Part shown: piece after piece, positions 20,116 through 33,800 of the stretch
Layout: each line of letters starts with the position of its first letter
How positions within the stretch are numbered: position 1 is the first letter of the stretch
NCBI GenBank assembly: GCA_012845835.1
Contig: JABAKD010000008.1
Coordinates: 13,763,501 to 13,827,500 of the forward strand
DNA: 64,000 nucleotides
Direction of reading: 5' to 3'
Origin: Undaria pinnatifida
Lineage: Eukaryota > Sar > Phaeophyceae > Laminariales > Alariaceae
Program-made: the position numbers and the translations under genes
The notes under the pieces: generated by a model
What the model saw: only the letters and a program-made list of their open reading frames with translations
Databases searched by the model: none
Told to the model about the DNA's origin: nothing

Positions 20116-23100
20116 TTATTTTTATAACATATATAATCACCAGTAGGCTATCGGCAGAAACAGTGAAATGTTTCCGACATGTGTTGCATGCACAAGAGAG
20201 CCAGCCATTCACTTCAGTTCAGTCAACTTAAAAATTAACGTTACTATTATCATCATCTTGATACTCAGAGCCTAGAGCCAAAAATCAGCTCCATATTTCT
20301 GGAGTCCCGAAGCCCCGTAATCGACTACCGCCACCATATCACCGGTACCCCCAAACCAATCCGTTCATTCATCGAACGCCCCCCTGTCTTCATGTATGTA
20401 TTCCTCCATTATTCTGACATCCATGATTCTGATAATCTACCAAAAAAAAATCAAGAATATTATATTATTATCATCGGAAATTCGAAGCGCAGGGCACACA
20501 ACCGCCCTGGTGGTGGCTTACTTATACTGTTACCTGCTCTAAGTTACTTACTATTACGTGGCGACGGCTGCTGGAGCCTAATCCAAAGGGCAACAGAAAA
20601 AAAAAATCTACTTTTACGTTTTTAAGTTTAAAAGGCATTACATATAAAAGACAACGATGACAACAACAATAACAGCAACGACGGCAACCAAGATCAGAAC
20701 TGATCAACAACACCCTCTCCAACAACAATGACTGACGACGCCAAACGACAACAACAAACAGTTCACCCTTTTCCAAAAAAAGGCGGTACTTACGACAGAA
20801 TCTCTCAAGCAACCGTGGAAAGCATCGAATATGCTTTTTCCTCTGTGTGGGGATGGCGGACCGACTGATGGTGGACTGACTTGTACTGAAGTTCTCCCCA
20901 CCCCCTTAACGCTGCCCTTTACGTACGTACGGCGCGGCTCAACACGATTCGCCGCAAACACTACTGGTACGCCAAGAAACTGCCTGTCCAGGCTGCTCAT
21001 GACGATGGCGACGATTTGATGATTTGATGATGGAACATGACGGTGACACAGCAATGACAACGAGGGAGACGGACAACGGACGCCTCGCAAGCGGTGCACA
21101 CGTACTACAGATACAAACGTACGACCAACAAGAGGTAAAAAGACGACCCGCGCCCCGCGCCCACCCCCCCCTCCCCCCCGATAAATCCTGAGAAAAGACA
21201 TTTCGCGCCCGGCTCAATTCACCAAGGATTTTCCACCAAGGATTTTCCACCAAGGATTTTCCACCAATCAAAAGTTCCAACCTTAAAAATTGACTCCAAT
21301 AGGAAAACAGCGGACACGAACTGTCTTTCTGTACCACAGGTATGCTGGCAGCAGTTTATAACCCCTCGTTCCCGACTCCCCGACCCCCGCCCGGCGCATG
21401 GTCGTTACTATTGGCAAACCCCCTGCTAACCAACGACACAACGCACGCGCACTACTAAATAATAATAATGTTTCTTTCAGTGACTTTACGGGAATCTGGC
21501 AGCGCGCTCTCCTGCTGCCGCTACTACTACTACCACCACCACCTCTACTACTACTCATTTCTACGAAAGACCCCCCGTCGCCAACGACAATAACTTAATA
21601 ACAACGAAGATAACAACGACTTGTACCAAAAAAATATTTTCAAGAAAACCGTAACAGCGACAATATTAACAGCGACACTTTGACAAAAAGGACACGAACA
21701 AAAGGGAAGACACTTAAAAAAGACTTTCAACAACGACCTCAACAACGAAATATGACTCACGCGTGACATACCGCAAAATAATACATAATACCATTGGCAC
21801 ACACATATATATCTTTACGCACGCTATCTTGCTCGTTCTTAATTTCACCACCCCCACGTATTTCGAAACCCCTATACCCAAAGGAACCACCGCCCAACAA
21901 CCCACAAAAACGACAGCAACAACAAAACAGCCAGCTAAGACCCATCACCCGCTTCCCTAAGGCGAACAGGTGGGCACAAAAGCAAGGGGGCTGCAACAAA
22001 TTTCGTACTGGGCTGCTTGTTGCCGTTTTTTCTGCGCGTTGCTGCTGACAGACGTACGTACGTACGCCAGGGATCGAAGCCTCGTGACTGCTGTCCCCGA
22101 ACCAAAAAATCCTGCAGGCGGAATGTCAACAACAACAGCAACAAATTATCTCTACCGTACCAACAACGGGAAAATTACCCACTAACTACCTTGTACCACC
22201 AGCGAGTGGCAGGATCGCTTGCAGTGGCCTCGGCCGCAGCACCACCACCCCAGACACCACCCCCACCAACACCACCCACCACCACGACTACTCCGGCCTA
22301 TAGAACTGTACGCTGGACAAGGCAGTCGTGGATATTACAACAACAGCCGGTGCTTTCACTCTTGTCAGAATCTGAAATCATCTGCAAAAAACCGGCCGGT
22401 CATTCCCCACCAATACCAACAACCAAACCACCCCTGTATTTTTTTTATTTTATGCGAAAACCAAAAAAAAAACTACCATATGTAAAAAAAACAAAAGCTG
22501 CAGAAATAATCCGAAAACCAAACCCGCCGGGAAAAAAAAACAACAAATAAATATTCCAATAAATGCACGCCTGGATTACCTTCCACCCCCTCCTTCCCTT
22601 TCCAGCGACCGACACCGGCCGGCCGGCCGAGCGCGAGTGCGAAGGGGTGGAGGGGGGACGGGACGGAGTCAGGGAGGCGTACTCCCCCCCCCCCCCCGGG
22701 CAGAACCAATCGATTCGTCCATATCTCTGCAGGCGACTGGCCGTTACTTTTACCGCCGCTACTATCACTACTTCTACTACCGCTTTTACTGCGTACGGGT
22801 ACTGTAGACGTAACAGACACGCCATTTAGTTTGCGATCCCACGCGATTGCTGCAAAATCGCGCATCGCGCATGCACGTATTTACATGCACACGTAAATGC
22901 GCGCGCACATAAAACGCTACGTACAGTACGTACGCACGCACGCAAGCACGCAAGTACGCTCGTAAAGTACGCACGCTATACATACGACATCGCGCGCTCT
23001 CTTCCCCCCCCCCTGCCCGCCCTGATTATTTTCTTTATTTCTTCCTTCCTCTCCTTCTCTCTCTTACTTGCTCTCTGCAACCAAAGTACGAGGAACTGCA

Positions 23101-24419
23101 CATCAAAACGACATTTATTTTTGTCGTCGCTCCGCGCAAATTTGAAAGAGGAGTTCATAAAAAACAATACCCGGATGCGTGCCCCCATCCCCTCCCCCCG
23201 ACCTACAAATTGTACGCGTAGACGGAACAAAGGGGGCAATCCCGTTTTTTGTAATGCCTCCCTTCCTTCTCCTTACCCTCCCCCCCCCCCTCCCGGAAAA
23301 AAACAACGTGAACCACACGGTGGTACAGCAGTTTAGCACCCCATGAATCACATCCATGCCTTTCCGGACATTTTTCCATTTATCATGGAAAAAAAAAGCC
23401 GGACGTTCCCAATTGCGCGCGCAAAATATGCAGCAACAGCAAAGACTGGGCGGGGGCAAGAACTTGCGCGATAAAGATAATACCTACATGGCGCAGCCCT
23501 CTCTCCCGCCCCCCGCCCCCGACTGACACAAGGCATAGCAAGCAGAGGGGCAATACAAAAAACAAACCACAAGACATGCCGCTAGCAGCAGCAGCAACGA
23601 CGAACCTCGAGAACATGCCGATTACCGCGTCTGCCGCAGCCTAAGACATACCGCACGCAGCAGCAGCAGCAACGATGAAAATCGAATACATGACGATTAA
23701 CGCGTGTGCCACAGCTTTTACGCTACCGCTGATACTGCTTTTCCCACCGCCAACACCGTCGTGGCTACTATCGTAGTACATGTGCTACCGCGCACACCGG
23801 CCATGCCGGACGCTCGGCGAAAGCCACACTACCACCAGAAAGCAGCGCAACCTCCCCCCCCCCCACTCAAGCTTCCATACGCTTCTCCCCCAAGCTCCCA
23901 TAAGCTTCTTCCCAAGCTTCCATAATCTCTTCTCTTTTATGCCTAAGCTCCCGAAAGCTCAGGCTTAAGACGTAACTTACAAACGCAACCCCACCACAAA
24001 AAACGAGATTTAGCGGCGGCAATAGTCGCCCGTCTCGATCTCTTCAACCAACACCGCCATTCCCAACGCCGTCCCATCATCTCCAGGCCCGACGGAACGA
24101 ACGAACGATGCCTCCCCACCCCCCCCCCTTCGACTCTCTGGGTGTCCCAAGAGGTAAATAGTAGCGAGTGATAGACACACTAATGTACGATCTCCCCTTT
24201 TATTCCCCAACCCACATTTGTGTAATCACCGAGATGGCTGCTATGCCACGATGATCTCTATTCTTACCGTTTTTTTATCCGTGGCTTGCCAAAAATCTTA
24301 ACGCCATGCGGAAGGGAGAAAAACGGAGGGGGGGGGGGTGAAAAACAACAACCGCCAGAGCCTCAGAACCAAGCCCCGAACATTAAAAAAAAAAAAAATC
24401 CGTCAACAATGCATCCCCC
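20116..24419. other. Long spacer without recognised gene; ACAACAA- and C-rich
   Basis: Many short frames exist on both strands, but I found no domain, no consistent splice pair and no coding-like codon bias. Visible details are three to four tandem copies of CACCAAGGATTTTCC at 21224-21266, GTACGTACGTACG words near 22053, 22920 and 20920, and several C runs. The neighbouring PSP1 gene ends at 27216, so part of this could be its downstream flank. Confidence 0.4.
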
Positions 24420-24655
24420 GAGCCATTGATCAGTCCATCCACCCATCCATCCATCGATCAACCAACCAACCAATCAACGAATCAACCAGTCGATCAATCT
24501 ATCAACCAATCAGCAAATCAGTCCATCAGTCAATGGATCCACCAACGAATTGATCCGTCCACCAATCAACCAATCAACCAATCGACCACATCAATCGATC
24601 GATTAACCAACCAATTAACCAATCAATCAATAAATCAACCATTCTCTCCGACCGA
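24420..24655 (+). repeat. Degenerate CCAATCAA tetranucleotide microsatellite
   Basis: Words CCAA, TCAA and TCCA alternate for about 230 bp. The resulting open frame is an artefact of the repeat. Confidence 0.85.
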
Positions 24656-26589
24656 CCAAGGCGTGTACATCCGTTTTTCCCTTCGACCTCGTCCCTCCTT
24701 TCATCTCTGCCTCCCTCCTCCTCTCTCTCTTTCTTTTCGTGTCCGGGTATCAATGGAAACCTCTTCTCGTCTACACCCTGGATCACACAAAAAAAAGAGG
24801 GCCTCTCTAAGAGCAGACAAAAAGAAGGAACCAACGAATGTGGATAACAAAACAAATGACCCAACCCCCCCCTCATCCCCCCCCCCCCCCCCCCCCCCCC
24901 TGCCGATCAACAAGTTGATAGCGCACATAGACGAAAACACAGAAACAAAAAAAGACTGTTGCACATGCCGCCCTCGAGGCTTCAACAGCTCTCTATATTA
25001 TCCCCCTCCCCAAATGAAACACGCCGTTTCTGAAACGAAAACCGAATGCATGCCGCATAAGGGTGGGAAGTGCATACCTTCGTATTGTCAGTCCGCACAA
25101 GGGGACATTTTCTCAACCGGCAGAAAGACGATACCTTTGCAAGGCAAAGGAAGTTTTTTATAGCCACGGCAATCGCGCCATAGATACAGCCATCGCCGCC
25201 GCCGTTGCCCCCCCGTCCCCCTCTAGAAAACACGCGGCCATGGTATGCTATGACAAAAACGGGCGCTCGGAGGGAAAACAGGCAAGGAGAGGATGACAGG
25301 GAAGGGGATGACAGCGCGAACTCCCCCCCCCCCGCCCCCCCTCGCCCTACCCTCCCACCCTCCCCCGGAGCCGAACATAAAACCCTCACGCAGCTGTTGC
25401 GAAGAGAGACGTACAATTTTTTTAAAAGTTCAAAATCCGGGCTTCCGAAAAATCTTGACAGAAAGCCACCAGCGACTGACGATGATGCGTGTATCTATCG
25501 TTTGTTGATACGTCGTACTCCGAAATGGGGAGGGGGGAAAGGCGTCCCCGCTGAGCAAAGGTACGACGGGGTACGCTGAATGCCGCTCGCGCGCTCTTAC
25601 GTGCTTAGCTCGCAAACACTCACAATATACCGGCAACGCACTGTTGCCCCCCACGCCGTCGCTGCCGCTGTTACTGTTGCTACCGTCGCCGCCGCCGCTG
25701 CAGTGTAGCATGCTGCAGCGTAGTATGCAGCAGCATAAGCGGGCTGCAATACAAGCTGCAACATAAGCAACCTACATTTCTCTTCTTCGCTTGCATGCAG
25801 GCTGCAATACGAGCTGCAGCACAAGCAAGCTATACTTCTCTTCTTCGCTCGCGCGCTCCCAGCCCTACCACGGTCATTGATCACTGTCAGCAAAAAACAA
25901 AACGCCCTTCGATACGAAACCCCAACAAACCAGCACACACTGTGTTTTATCTCTCGCTTTCACCCCAACCCCGCTACAACATGGTAGTTCTGTGGCCCAC
26001 GCATGCGGCCACCAAAACGCCTTTTCTTCACACCCGAAACCCGAAACACGCATTGTGTCTCCCTCTTTCGCTAAGCGGGAGAGATAAGGGGCGTGCAGCC
26101 CACACAAACCACGGGGCGAAGTTTTTTTACAGGCCCCGAGCATGTTACCTGGTACAACTTTACGCCCGAAAACCTAACCAGTACTTCGCCCGCGATGGTA
26201 GACCTTTCTTATATTTCTCGGCTGACCATAGCCAGCCCCCCCGACCTCACGGCTCCCCCCCCATCCTCCAACAATCACAGCAATATATTCGCTTTCCGTT
26301 ACGTCACAAGGTGTCAAAACCAATGCCTCCTCCTCTTCCTCCTCTCCCTCTCTCTCTCTCTCTCCGACTCCGGGCACGTATTCGTGCTCTACCTGCAGCG
26401 GCCGACCAACGCTCGTTTCTCCCGCCAACCAGTGCTCCTGCTGTCATTTCGAGGACTATGTTGGAATCGGTTTAGCTGCGTGTAAACGGGCTCGACGACA
26501 GATTAGTTCCTGCCCCGAAAACCGAGTATATGTGTCGCATTCGCCAATCACGTTATCTCTTGCCCCGTCTCTTTCTCACCTAACTTCCT
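24656..26589. other. Spacer, no gene recognised
   Basis: It contains CT-rich tracts, C runs (24870-24899) and a local direct repeat of GCATGCAGGCTGCAATAC-like sequence around 25740-25830. Open frames are low complexity. Confidence 0.4.
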
Positions 26590-26850
26590 CGCTATATGTT
26601 TACCATGCATCCAACCAACCAATCAACCAATAGGCCAGTCATCAATCAGACCGACCAACCGATCGACCAATCCACGAGCCAATCAATCAACAGGACCAAA
26701 CCAACCGACCAAAAAGAAAAAAAACAGCCTATCAATTGGGCAAGCCAACGAATCAACCAATAAATCAATCAATCAATAAATCGATCAATCACTCAATCAA
26801 TCAAATAATCAATCGATCACTCGACCAACAAAACAACCAGTCGACCGAGT
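26590..26850 (+). repeat. Second degenerate CCAATCAA microsatellite
   Basis: Same composition as 24420-24655: CCAACCAATCAACCAAT and later AATCAATCAATCAATAAATC. Confidence 0.85.
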
Positions 26851-27215
26851 GTACTTATTGCTCACCGGCTGGCCGCCTCCCGGCTAATCTCCCGGCCAAC
26901 CGCGACCGATAACGTCAACTTACACCATAAGCGGACAAGGCTGATGCGCTCCCGGTCGACGCGAAGGCACACATCGCCGCGCGAAAAAAAAAAAAGCGGC
27001 GCAACAAAGACCGTTCCGCTTCCGATAACGGCTACGAACCGGCACCAAGAATGCGAATCGACACAAGGAATACCCCTAAATCATCGGCTCCACGTTTTTC
27101 CTCCCATTTAGGCCCGGGTGACCGCTCGCCGGCCCTGCCCCCACCCCGTTCGGGTCATCCCCTCTCCCATGGACAAGAACGAAATAATCCACCCACCCAT
27201 CATGTAACGTGTCGA

Positions 27216-27854
27216 TTAGTGCTCGAAAAAGTCGAAGCCCTGAAGCGCGGCCGAAGAATGGGCCCCACGCTGGTTCTGCTGCTGCTGCTGCTGCTGCTGC
27301 TGATTCAGGGGCTGCAGCTGGTTCGGGTGCTGCTGCTGGTACTGCTGCCCAACCCCAGCGTTGTTCATGTGCACCCCCCTGCCCCCTGCGCTACCACCGC
27401 CTCCTCCTCCGATTTCCCCCGGCCACGCCCTCGAAAAAGCGCTGCAGTTGCTGTGCTCACTCTCCAAGCTCCCGCTGCGGCCGTGCCCCGCCCCCGCCCC
27501 ACCACCGGCACCGGCACCGGCATCGGCACCGGCACGGCTATCGAAGCTCCCAGCACCACCCTCGCTCGCGTCAGCCGCCGAAGCCTTACAAGACATGCCT
27601 CCGCCGTGACGAGCGCCCCCCCAACCACCTCCACAGCTGCTCCCGGTGCTGCCATACCCAGAGTCATGCTCGGCGTCGTCCGCAGTCCCAAGGGGGGTGA
27701 CGTCAAGGGAGGGGCCCATGTTAAAGTACCCCCCCCCCATGCTACCGCCACCGCTACCGTTGTTGCTGCTGGTATTGTTGTCGGGGCATTTCCCGCCCGA
27801 CCCGGAGCCCGCGGGAGCGTCCTTGTCCTTCACTTGTTGCATCCAAATGCGCGT
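27216..27854 (-). CDS. PSP1 gene, last exon
   Basis: The acceptor CATCCCCAG precedes [16 protein letters not shown], which completes the PSP1 domain. A 200-residue Gly/Ser/Ala-rich tail with a Gln run (about residues 192-199) follows, ending GFDFFEH and a stop at 27216. The pyrimidine side of the acceptor is made of CCCGAC/CCCAAC repeats, an odd splice context. Confidence 0.93.
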   Translation of the reverse strand, partial: TRIWMQQVKDKDAPAGSGSGGKCPDNNTSSNNGSGGGSMGGGYFNMGPSLDVTPLGTADDAEHDSGYGSTGSSCGGGWGGARHGGGMSCKASAADASEGGAGSFDSRAGADAGAGAGGGAGAGHGRSGSLESEHSNCSAFSRAWPGEIGGGGGGSAGGRGVHMNNAGVGQQYQQQHPNQLQPLNQQQQQQQQQNQRGAHSSAALQGFDFFEH

Positions 27855-30800
27855 CTGGGGATGGTCGGGTCGGGTCGGGTCGGGTCGGGTCGGGTCGGGT
27901 CGGGTTGGGTTGGGTTGGGTTGGGTTGGGTTGGGTTGGGGTGGGGTTGGGCAAGCACCCTCAAAGGTAGTCAACCTTACGTATGATACGTACGTACACCT
28001 TACCCACCCGCACCCCTCAACCATGGCCGCGGAAAATCAACAATATCAGAAGATCAACCATGGCAGGAAAAATCAGCCATCGTACAGAAGCCCCATAATG
28101 GCGAAGAAAATCAACCATGGCAGAGCACGTCATCACCAAAAAAGACTAGCCGTGCCCAACTCTCAGCTCTAGTGATTACGCAACAAAATGATAACAAAAA
28201 ATGATAGCGCGATGACCCACCTTATAGACGGCGTACAAGTCCCGCACCAGCTCGCGGAAATCGATGCGCCTGCATAAGCAGAGGTGGACGGCGGCAGACA
28301 AAAAAAAGAACAAGCAGGGGGGGAGGAAGTGCATGAGACGAAGGAAGTGCATGAGAGTTGGTAAGGTTAACGGGATGGATGGGTGGGTGGGTGGGTGGGT
28401 GGGTGGGTGGAAATAGGAAAAGTGTGATGGGTTGCTTATTGGTGGATGAATTCATGGATAGATGGGTTCATGCATGGCGTGGGTGGACGGATGGATGGAT
28501 GGATGGGATGGGTGGGTGGGTGGATGGATAATTGGACGGAACGATGGATTGATGAAAGGATGGATGTATTGATGGCTGGTTTGGTAAGTGGATGGATGGA
28601 TGGATGGTGAGTGAGTAAGTGATTCAGTGGGTGGGTGGGTGGGTGGGTGTGAGTGGGTGAGTCGGTGCTACTATTTCTTACAGATGTTACGATGATACCG
28701 CTACTACTTCGTACTTGTACAGTCTGCGTATCGCATTGTTGAGTGCTGTTTAGAGTACATTTCCCACCATCGTTGATCTCACATTTACCACTGCTAAAAC
28801 TAATTCCTAAAAATACGAGGTACACGAGGTACACGATTTAGGTTTAGGTTTAGGGATTCCTTCCCCCTGGAAGTTCTTTCTCTTTTTTGTGGTGTTCTCC
28901 TGACCGTATCTCTTACAATTTTTTTTACCAGCTACCAGGTATACCTTTTCTCACAGCTACGTACCAGTACCAGGTATGATACGAGGTATACGACGGAAAA
29001 AGCGTAACACCGGCCTGAAAGATACTACCGCAGTAATATCAATACCCATATATACGATTCGTATAGAATTTCATAGTTTTGCGGTTTTACTTTTTGCGGT
29101 CTAGCTTTTCGGTTCTTTCGTCACATTTTTATTGTATAAAAATTGAAAAACCTCATACCCATCACACTTTTTATTGTATCATAGCACGAACGCTGCACAT
29201 GATCATCGGATGGCAAATACAAATCAATAACAAAAAATGCAGCAACATTTCCTATGCATGAGACGGTTTGTTTTGTAGAGAGCCGAGAATGCTGAGGTTT
29301 CAAACAGTTTTCCCGGAAAGCGACGAAAAAAAATGAAGTCTTGATGGAAAAAATCCTTCTTGGCCGAGCGCACAGAAGAAGCTGAAGTGCATTTCTTCAT
29401 TTTTTAAATATACACGTGCAACACTCTTTCGGAGAGGCATACTATTTGTACCAGGTATCTTTCGGAGAGGCATAATACTGTACGAGGTATCATATGTACC
29501 TTCGTACAAGTATTACTTTGTGTACCTACTTGTGTTATCAATAGTGTGGGATATTCTCGCTTTTTTAGTATCTACGGTCGCAGTATGTAGCAACGTATTT
29601 CGACCGAAATTTCATGAGGTGTGCTAAGGTACGTTGGCCATTTTCTTTTATAATGCAAATTTTTTATCAAATGTTTTTATTTTAAGAGGCGTATGCATGT
29701 ATGTATGTATGTATGTATGTATGTATGTATGTATGTATGTATGTATGTATGTATGTATGTATGTATGTATGTATGTATGTATGTATGTATGTATGTATGT
29801 ATGTATGTATGTATGTATGTATGTATGTATGTATGTATGTATGTATGTATGTATGTATGTATGTATGTATGTATGTATGTATGTATGTATGTATGTATGT
29901 ATGTATGTATGTATGTATGTATGTATGTATGTATGTATGTATGTATGTATGTATGTATGTATGTATGTATGTATGTATGTATGTATGTATGTATGTATGT
30001 ATGTATGTATGTATGTATGTATGTATGTATGTATGTATGTATGTATGTATGTATGTATGTATGTATGTATGTATGTATGTATGTATGTATGTATGTATGT
30101 ATGTATGTATGTTTTACCCTCGTTCCCAACACCGGATCTATTGTAAACGAAGGGTCGGCTGTAAACGAAGGCTTTCGATCAATTGTGGAGGGCACGCTGT
30201 CGGCCTCTGTGCTACGGGCTCACTCCGGTGCTGCTGCCATTATACCGTCCACGACCAGGGCAGCGGGTGGTCTCGTGGCTCGACGCTGTGACCATGGGCT
30301 ATCGTCTCGTCTGTCCAACATCCCCGTTTTTTTCCGAATTCCACAACGCCTCCACCAAAACCCCACATTCCTTACGAAAGGTTACAGTTTTTTGGGGGTC
30401 TGAACGGGATAACAAGACGCCTTAAGAACTGGAAGCCCGTTTTGGGGGACAAATTACTTGATACTAGTATATAAGGAAGGGTTTGGGGTCTGAACGGCAT
30501 CACAAGACGCCTTTACAACTGGAAACCCGTTTTCGGGGACAAATTAGTTGATAATAGTATAGGGAGTTTTTTGGGGGGTAAAAAGACGCCTTTACCACTG
30601 GAAACCTGTTTTGGGGACACTGCATGATACTAGTATAGGGAAGGGTTTGGGGGGGGCTGAGGGGGATCACAAGACGCCTTTACGACTGGAAAACCGTTCT
30701 CGGGGGCAAATTGCTTGATAATACGAGTACAGGGAGCTTTTTGGGGGGGTAACAAGACGCCTTGACCGCTGGAAGCCCGTTTTAGGGGACAAATTGCTTG

Positions 30801-33800
30801 ATCCTAGTACTGCTGTATTATAGAGGGGTTTTGGGGGTCTGAAGGGGATATAACCCCTTTACAAACGCACCGACATTTCGGGGACAAAACACTTGCACTT
30901 AATGTTGGGCGATGGCATGGAGCAGTAAAAAAAAAGGAGTACATAACAAACGGCCTTTCCAACTGCAAACCCGTCTTGGGGTACAAATTGCTTGGAATTA
31001 GTGTATGGAAGGGTTTCGATGTGTCAAGAGGCGTTAAATTAACTTTTGGGGTATTTCAGAAGGAAAGCATCATACGTACGTCCAACACCAAAATAAATGT
31101 AGGTCGGTGACTCCTCTTTATGCTGCCAGGTACGTAGCTAGCACGAGGGTCAACAAGGTGGTTTTAAAAACTTCTGTGACGCATCATCACACGAGGCAGC
31201 AGCCCCGAGGCATCCCCGGACGCTGAGTAAGTGTAAGACACGTACTATTAATACCCGAGCTACAATTCCACGTACCGCTGTACTGCTACGACGTTCGTCC
31301 GCACTCCTCCTACTGGTTTAAAATATTAATATTAGCAAGGAACAGCAGGATATCAGCATTCGCCGTAAAGTTGTTTGTGTGAGTCGTTGGTGGATGGATG
31401 TGTGATTTTTCATTGATATATTTTTCTTCATCCCATTGAGTGTCCTCGCGCTTCCAGATGGAAAGCCGATCCGGGCCGGGCTGTGGACAGCAGTGGAGCT
31501 ATAGGTGAACACACAGCGGGCCCTCCTCCCCCCGCCCCACTAAGGTGGGTGATGTTGCTCCGCGGTCAAAATCAACCGTTTCATCACGAAAAGAAGAAGA
31601 GATTGATCCCCTCTCACAAGAAGGTGGGTGAGGGTACCTTACCGCTTTTTCGACAGCATGGTTGACATACTCTGTCAATTACATATACCCTATAGCCCTA
31701 ACCCAATGAAGCGCAACAACCATTGTACGGTGAAACCCCCTTCGTCTCGTACACAGACAGTGTGCGTCAACCATTTTCTCGAAAAAGTGGTAAGCTCTTA
31801 CTGCACAAGGAAGGGGTCTGTTTTTTTTCCTTGCTGCTGCTGCTTACATCCAGAAACCCGCATCGCTCATGATGGGTAGCAGTAGTAGACGGTCGATAAC
31901 GAAATTCGCTGCAAATCGACGAGGAGCATAAACAGCTGAAAAGTGCGGATTCTGAACCCTCCACACAGCAGCGCGCGATAAAAATACTAAATGTAAAAAG
32001 GATCGTACCGGGGGGGGAGAAGGGGAGACACACGTGTGACCAGCACAGCTTACCACTTATTCGAGAAAATAGTATGTCAACCATGTTATCGCAAAAGCGG
32101 TAAGGTACCCTCAGGCTTAGGCTCAGGGTTAGCTAGCATGGTTGAAAAAGGACACACACCCTTTTCCTAGCCCAAACAAACCCAACCATCCAACCAACCA
32201 ATTCATGCAAAACAGATAATTCCCTCGGTCTCGTCCGTGTTACACATTCTGCATTATTTTTTCATTTCTAACCATGTTACCCCAGCGATGTCATGAGGAG
32301 GCACTTCGATCGGCATTTCGTATGGGTTAGGGTTGGAGTCATTATGGTTACACCCCCTCCGGTCTCGTACGGCCGTCAGTGTGTCTCAACCATTAATTGC
32401 ATCGAGTACCTGGCGGTAAATGGCACCTGCTACGCTCTATTACTGCCGTAAATATCACTGCTGTTGCATCATTGTGTCCTCAAAACGTCGGGGTAATTCT
32501 AAAGGGCGTTGTTGCAAATAATACAAAACACCTGGCACCAGGTAGTACTTGTAGTCGCCATTTTACCATATAGATACGTTTACCATCGTGGAATATTTCT
32601 ATTTCTTTAAACATCACTTTTTTTTTCGTTCCAGCTCAATCAACTCGTAAGTAAGAGACCTTCTGGACGCAGGTGGACGCAGGTGGTGTCTTCCCCCCCG
32701 CCCCCCCCCATAAGCGCTGTCATTCATTTTCGCGCATACGGTTCAGCATTCACACTTTTCAGTTTTTTATGCTCACTCGTCGATTTACATCGAGTTTCGC
32801 CAACTCGCGCTCTCGTTCTTTCGGCATGTCAATTTGCACGAAAGAGGACACGCATACATACGCCTCGCTGGAAGAGCCCCCAACCTCCTCCCCGTACTAA
32901 TTTCAACTAATTTTGTCCCCAAAACGGGTTTCCAGTTGTAAAAGCGTTAAACCTCGCCGAAAATGGAAACGATTTTAACTAAACTGAAATGAACGCGCGA
33001 CCCGACGACCAAAGAAATGTGGTATGGCCTAGGTTTGCGAAACGGTCGGATTGTGAAACGGCAACGACATTCCGACGATTTTGCGTTAACGCCTTCACAA
33101 CTGGAACACGTTTTGGGGACAATTTTACTTGAAGTTAGTGTAGGGAGGGATTTGGGGCTCCTTAACTACTGGGGTGGAACCTCTTTTGGGGGACAAATTA
33201 ACTTGAAGTTAGTATAGGGAGAGATTTGGGGGCTCCCTTCACTACTGGAACCCCTTTTTGGGGGACAAATTTACTTGAAGTTAGTATATGGAGGGATTTG
33301 GGGGCTCCTTCACTACTGGAACCCCTTTTAGTGGACAAATTTACTTGAAGTTAGTATAGGGAGGGACTAGGGGGCTCTAAAGGGGTTAAGGAGGAGGCCC
33401 GTTATTCAGAAACAAAAATGCCAAAAAGTGCTGGACTATATTTCCATCGTATCTTAGCACGCGTCAGAGTCCGTTGTGGCGGTGCTCGAACCTACGACCT
33501 CGACCTCACTCAATAGTTACGCGGCCTACTACTGAACCACCGAGGACACCAAGGGGACACCGGCCATTACTATCATATTGATATACATCAACAATAGGTA
33601 CTACGTGTAATTATGTGCGTGGTTGTCTTTTCTGGGTGGCAAGCGGTACAGTCGGTTTTTCAGGCGCGAGCAGTGAGACGTATGCACCAGTATGGGACTG
33701 GCACATCGTTAGCTGACTTCCGATTTCACTTTTTTATATGTTTCTGGAGGAGGCATGAAGTGCGTCAGCTGTGATATATGCGTGTACCACCTTTGGTTCG

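Noticed and set aside
20704-21337. 165- and 132-codon minus frames
   Set aside because: They overlap in different phases and show no domain, no Kozak or splice context, and composition like the surrounding non-coding DNA.
24426-25163. 245-codon plus frame
   Set aside because: The first half is the CCAATCAA microsatellite and the rest crosses C runs; no motif and no splice support.
27051-28172. 373-codon plus-strand frame
   Set aside because: It overlaps the PSP1 last exon antisense and runs through the GGGTCG repeat (peptide of GSGRV repeats). It has no independent motif.
29634-30403. Long open frames reading MYVC or THIY repeats
   Set aside because: They are read-through of the ATGT microsatellite; every frame is open because the unit contains no stop codon.
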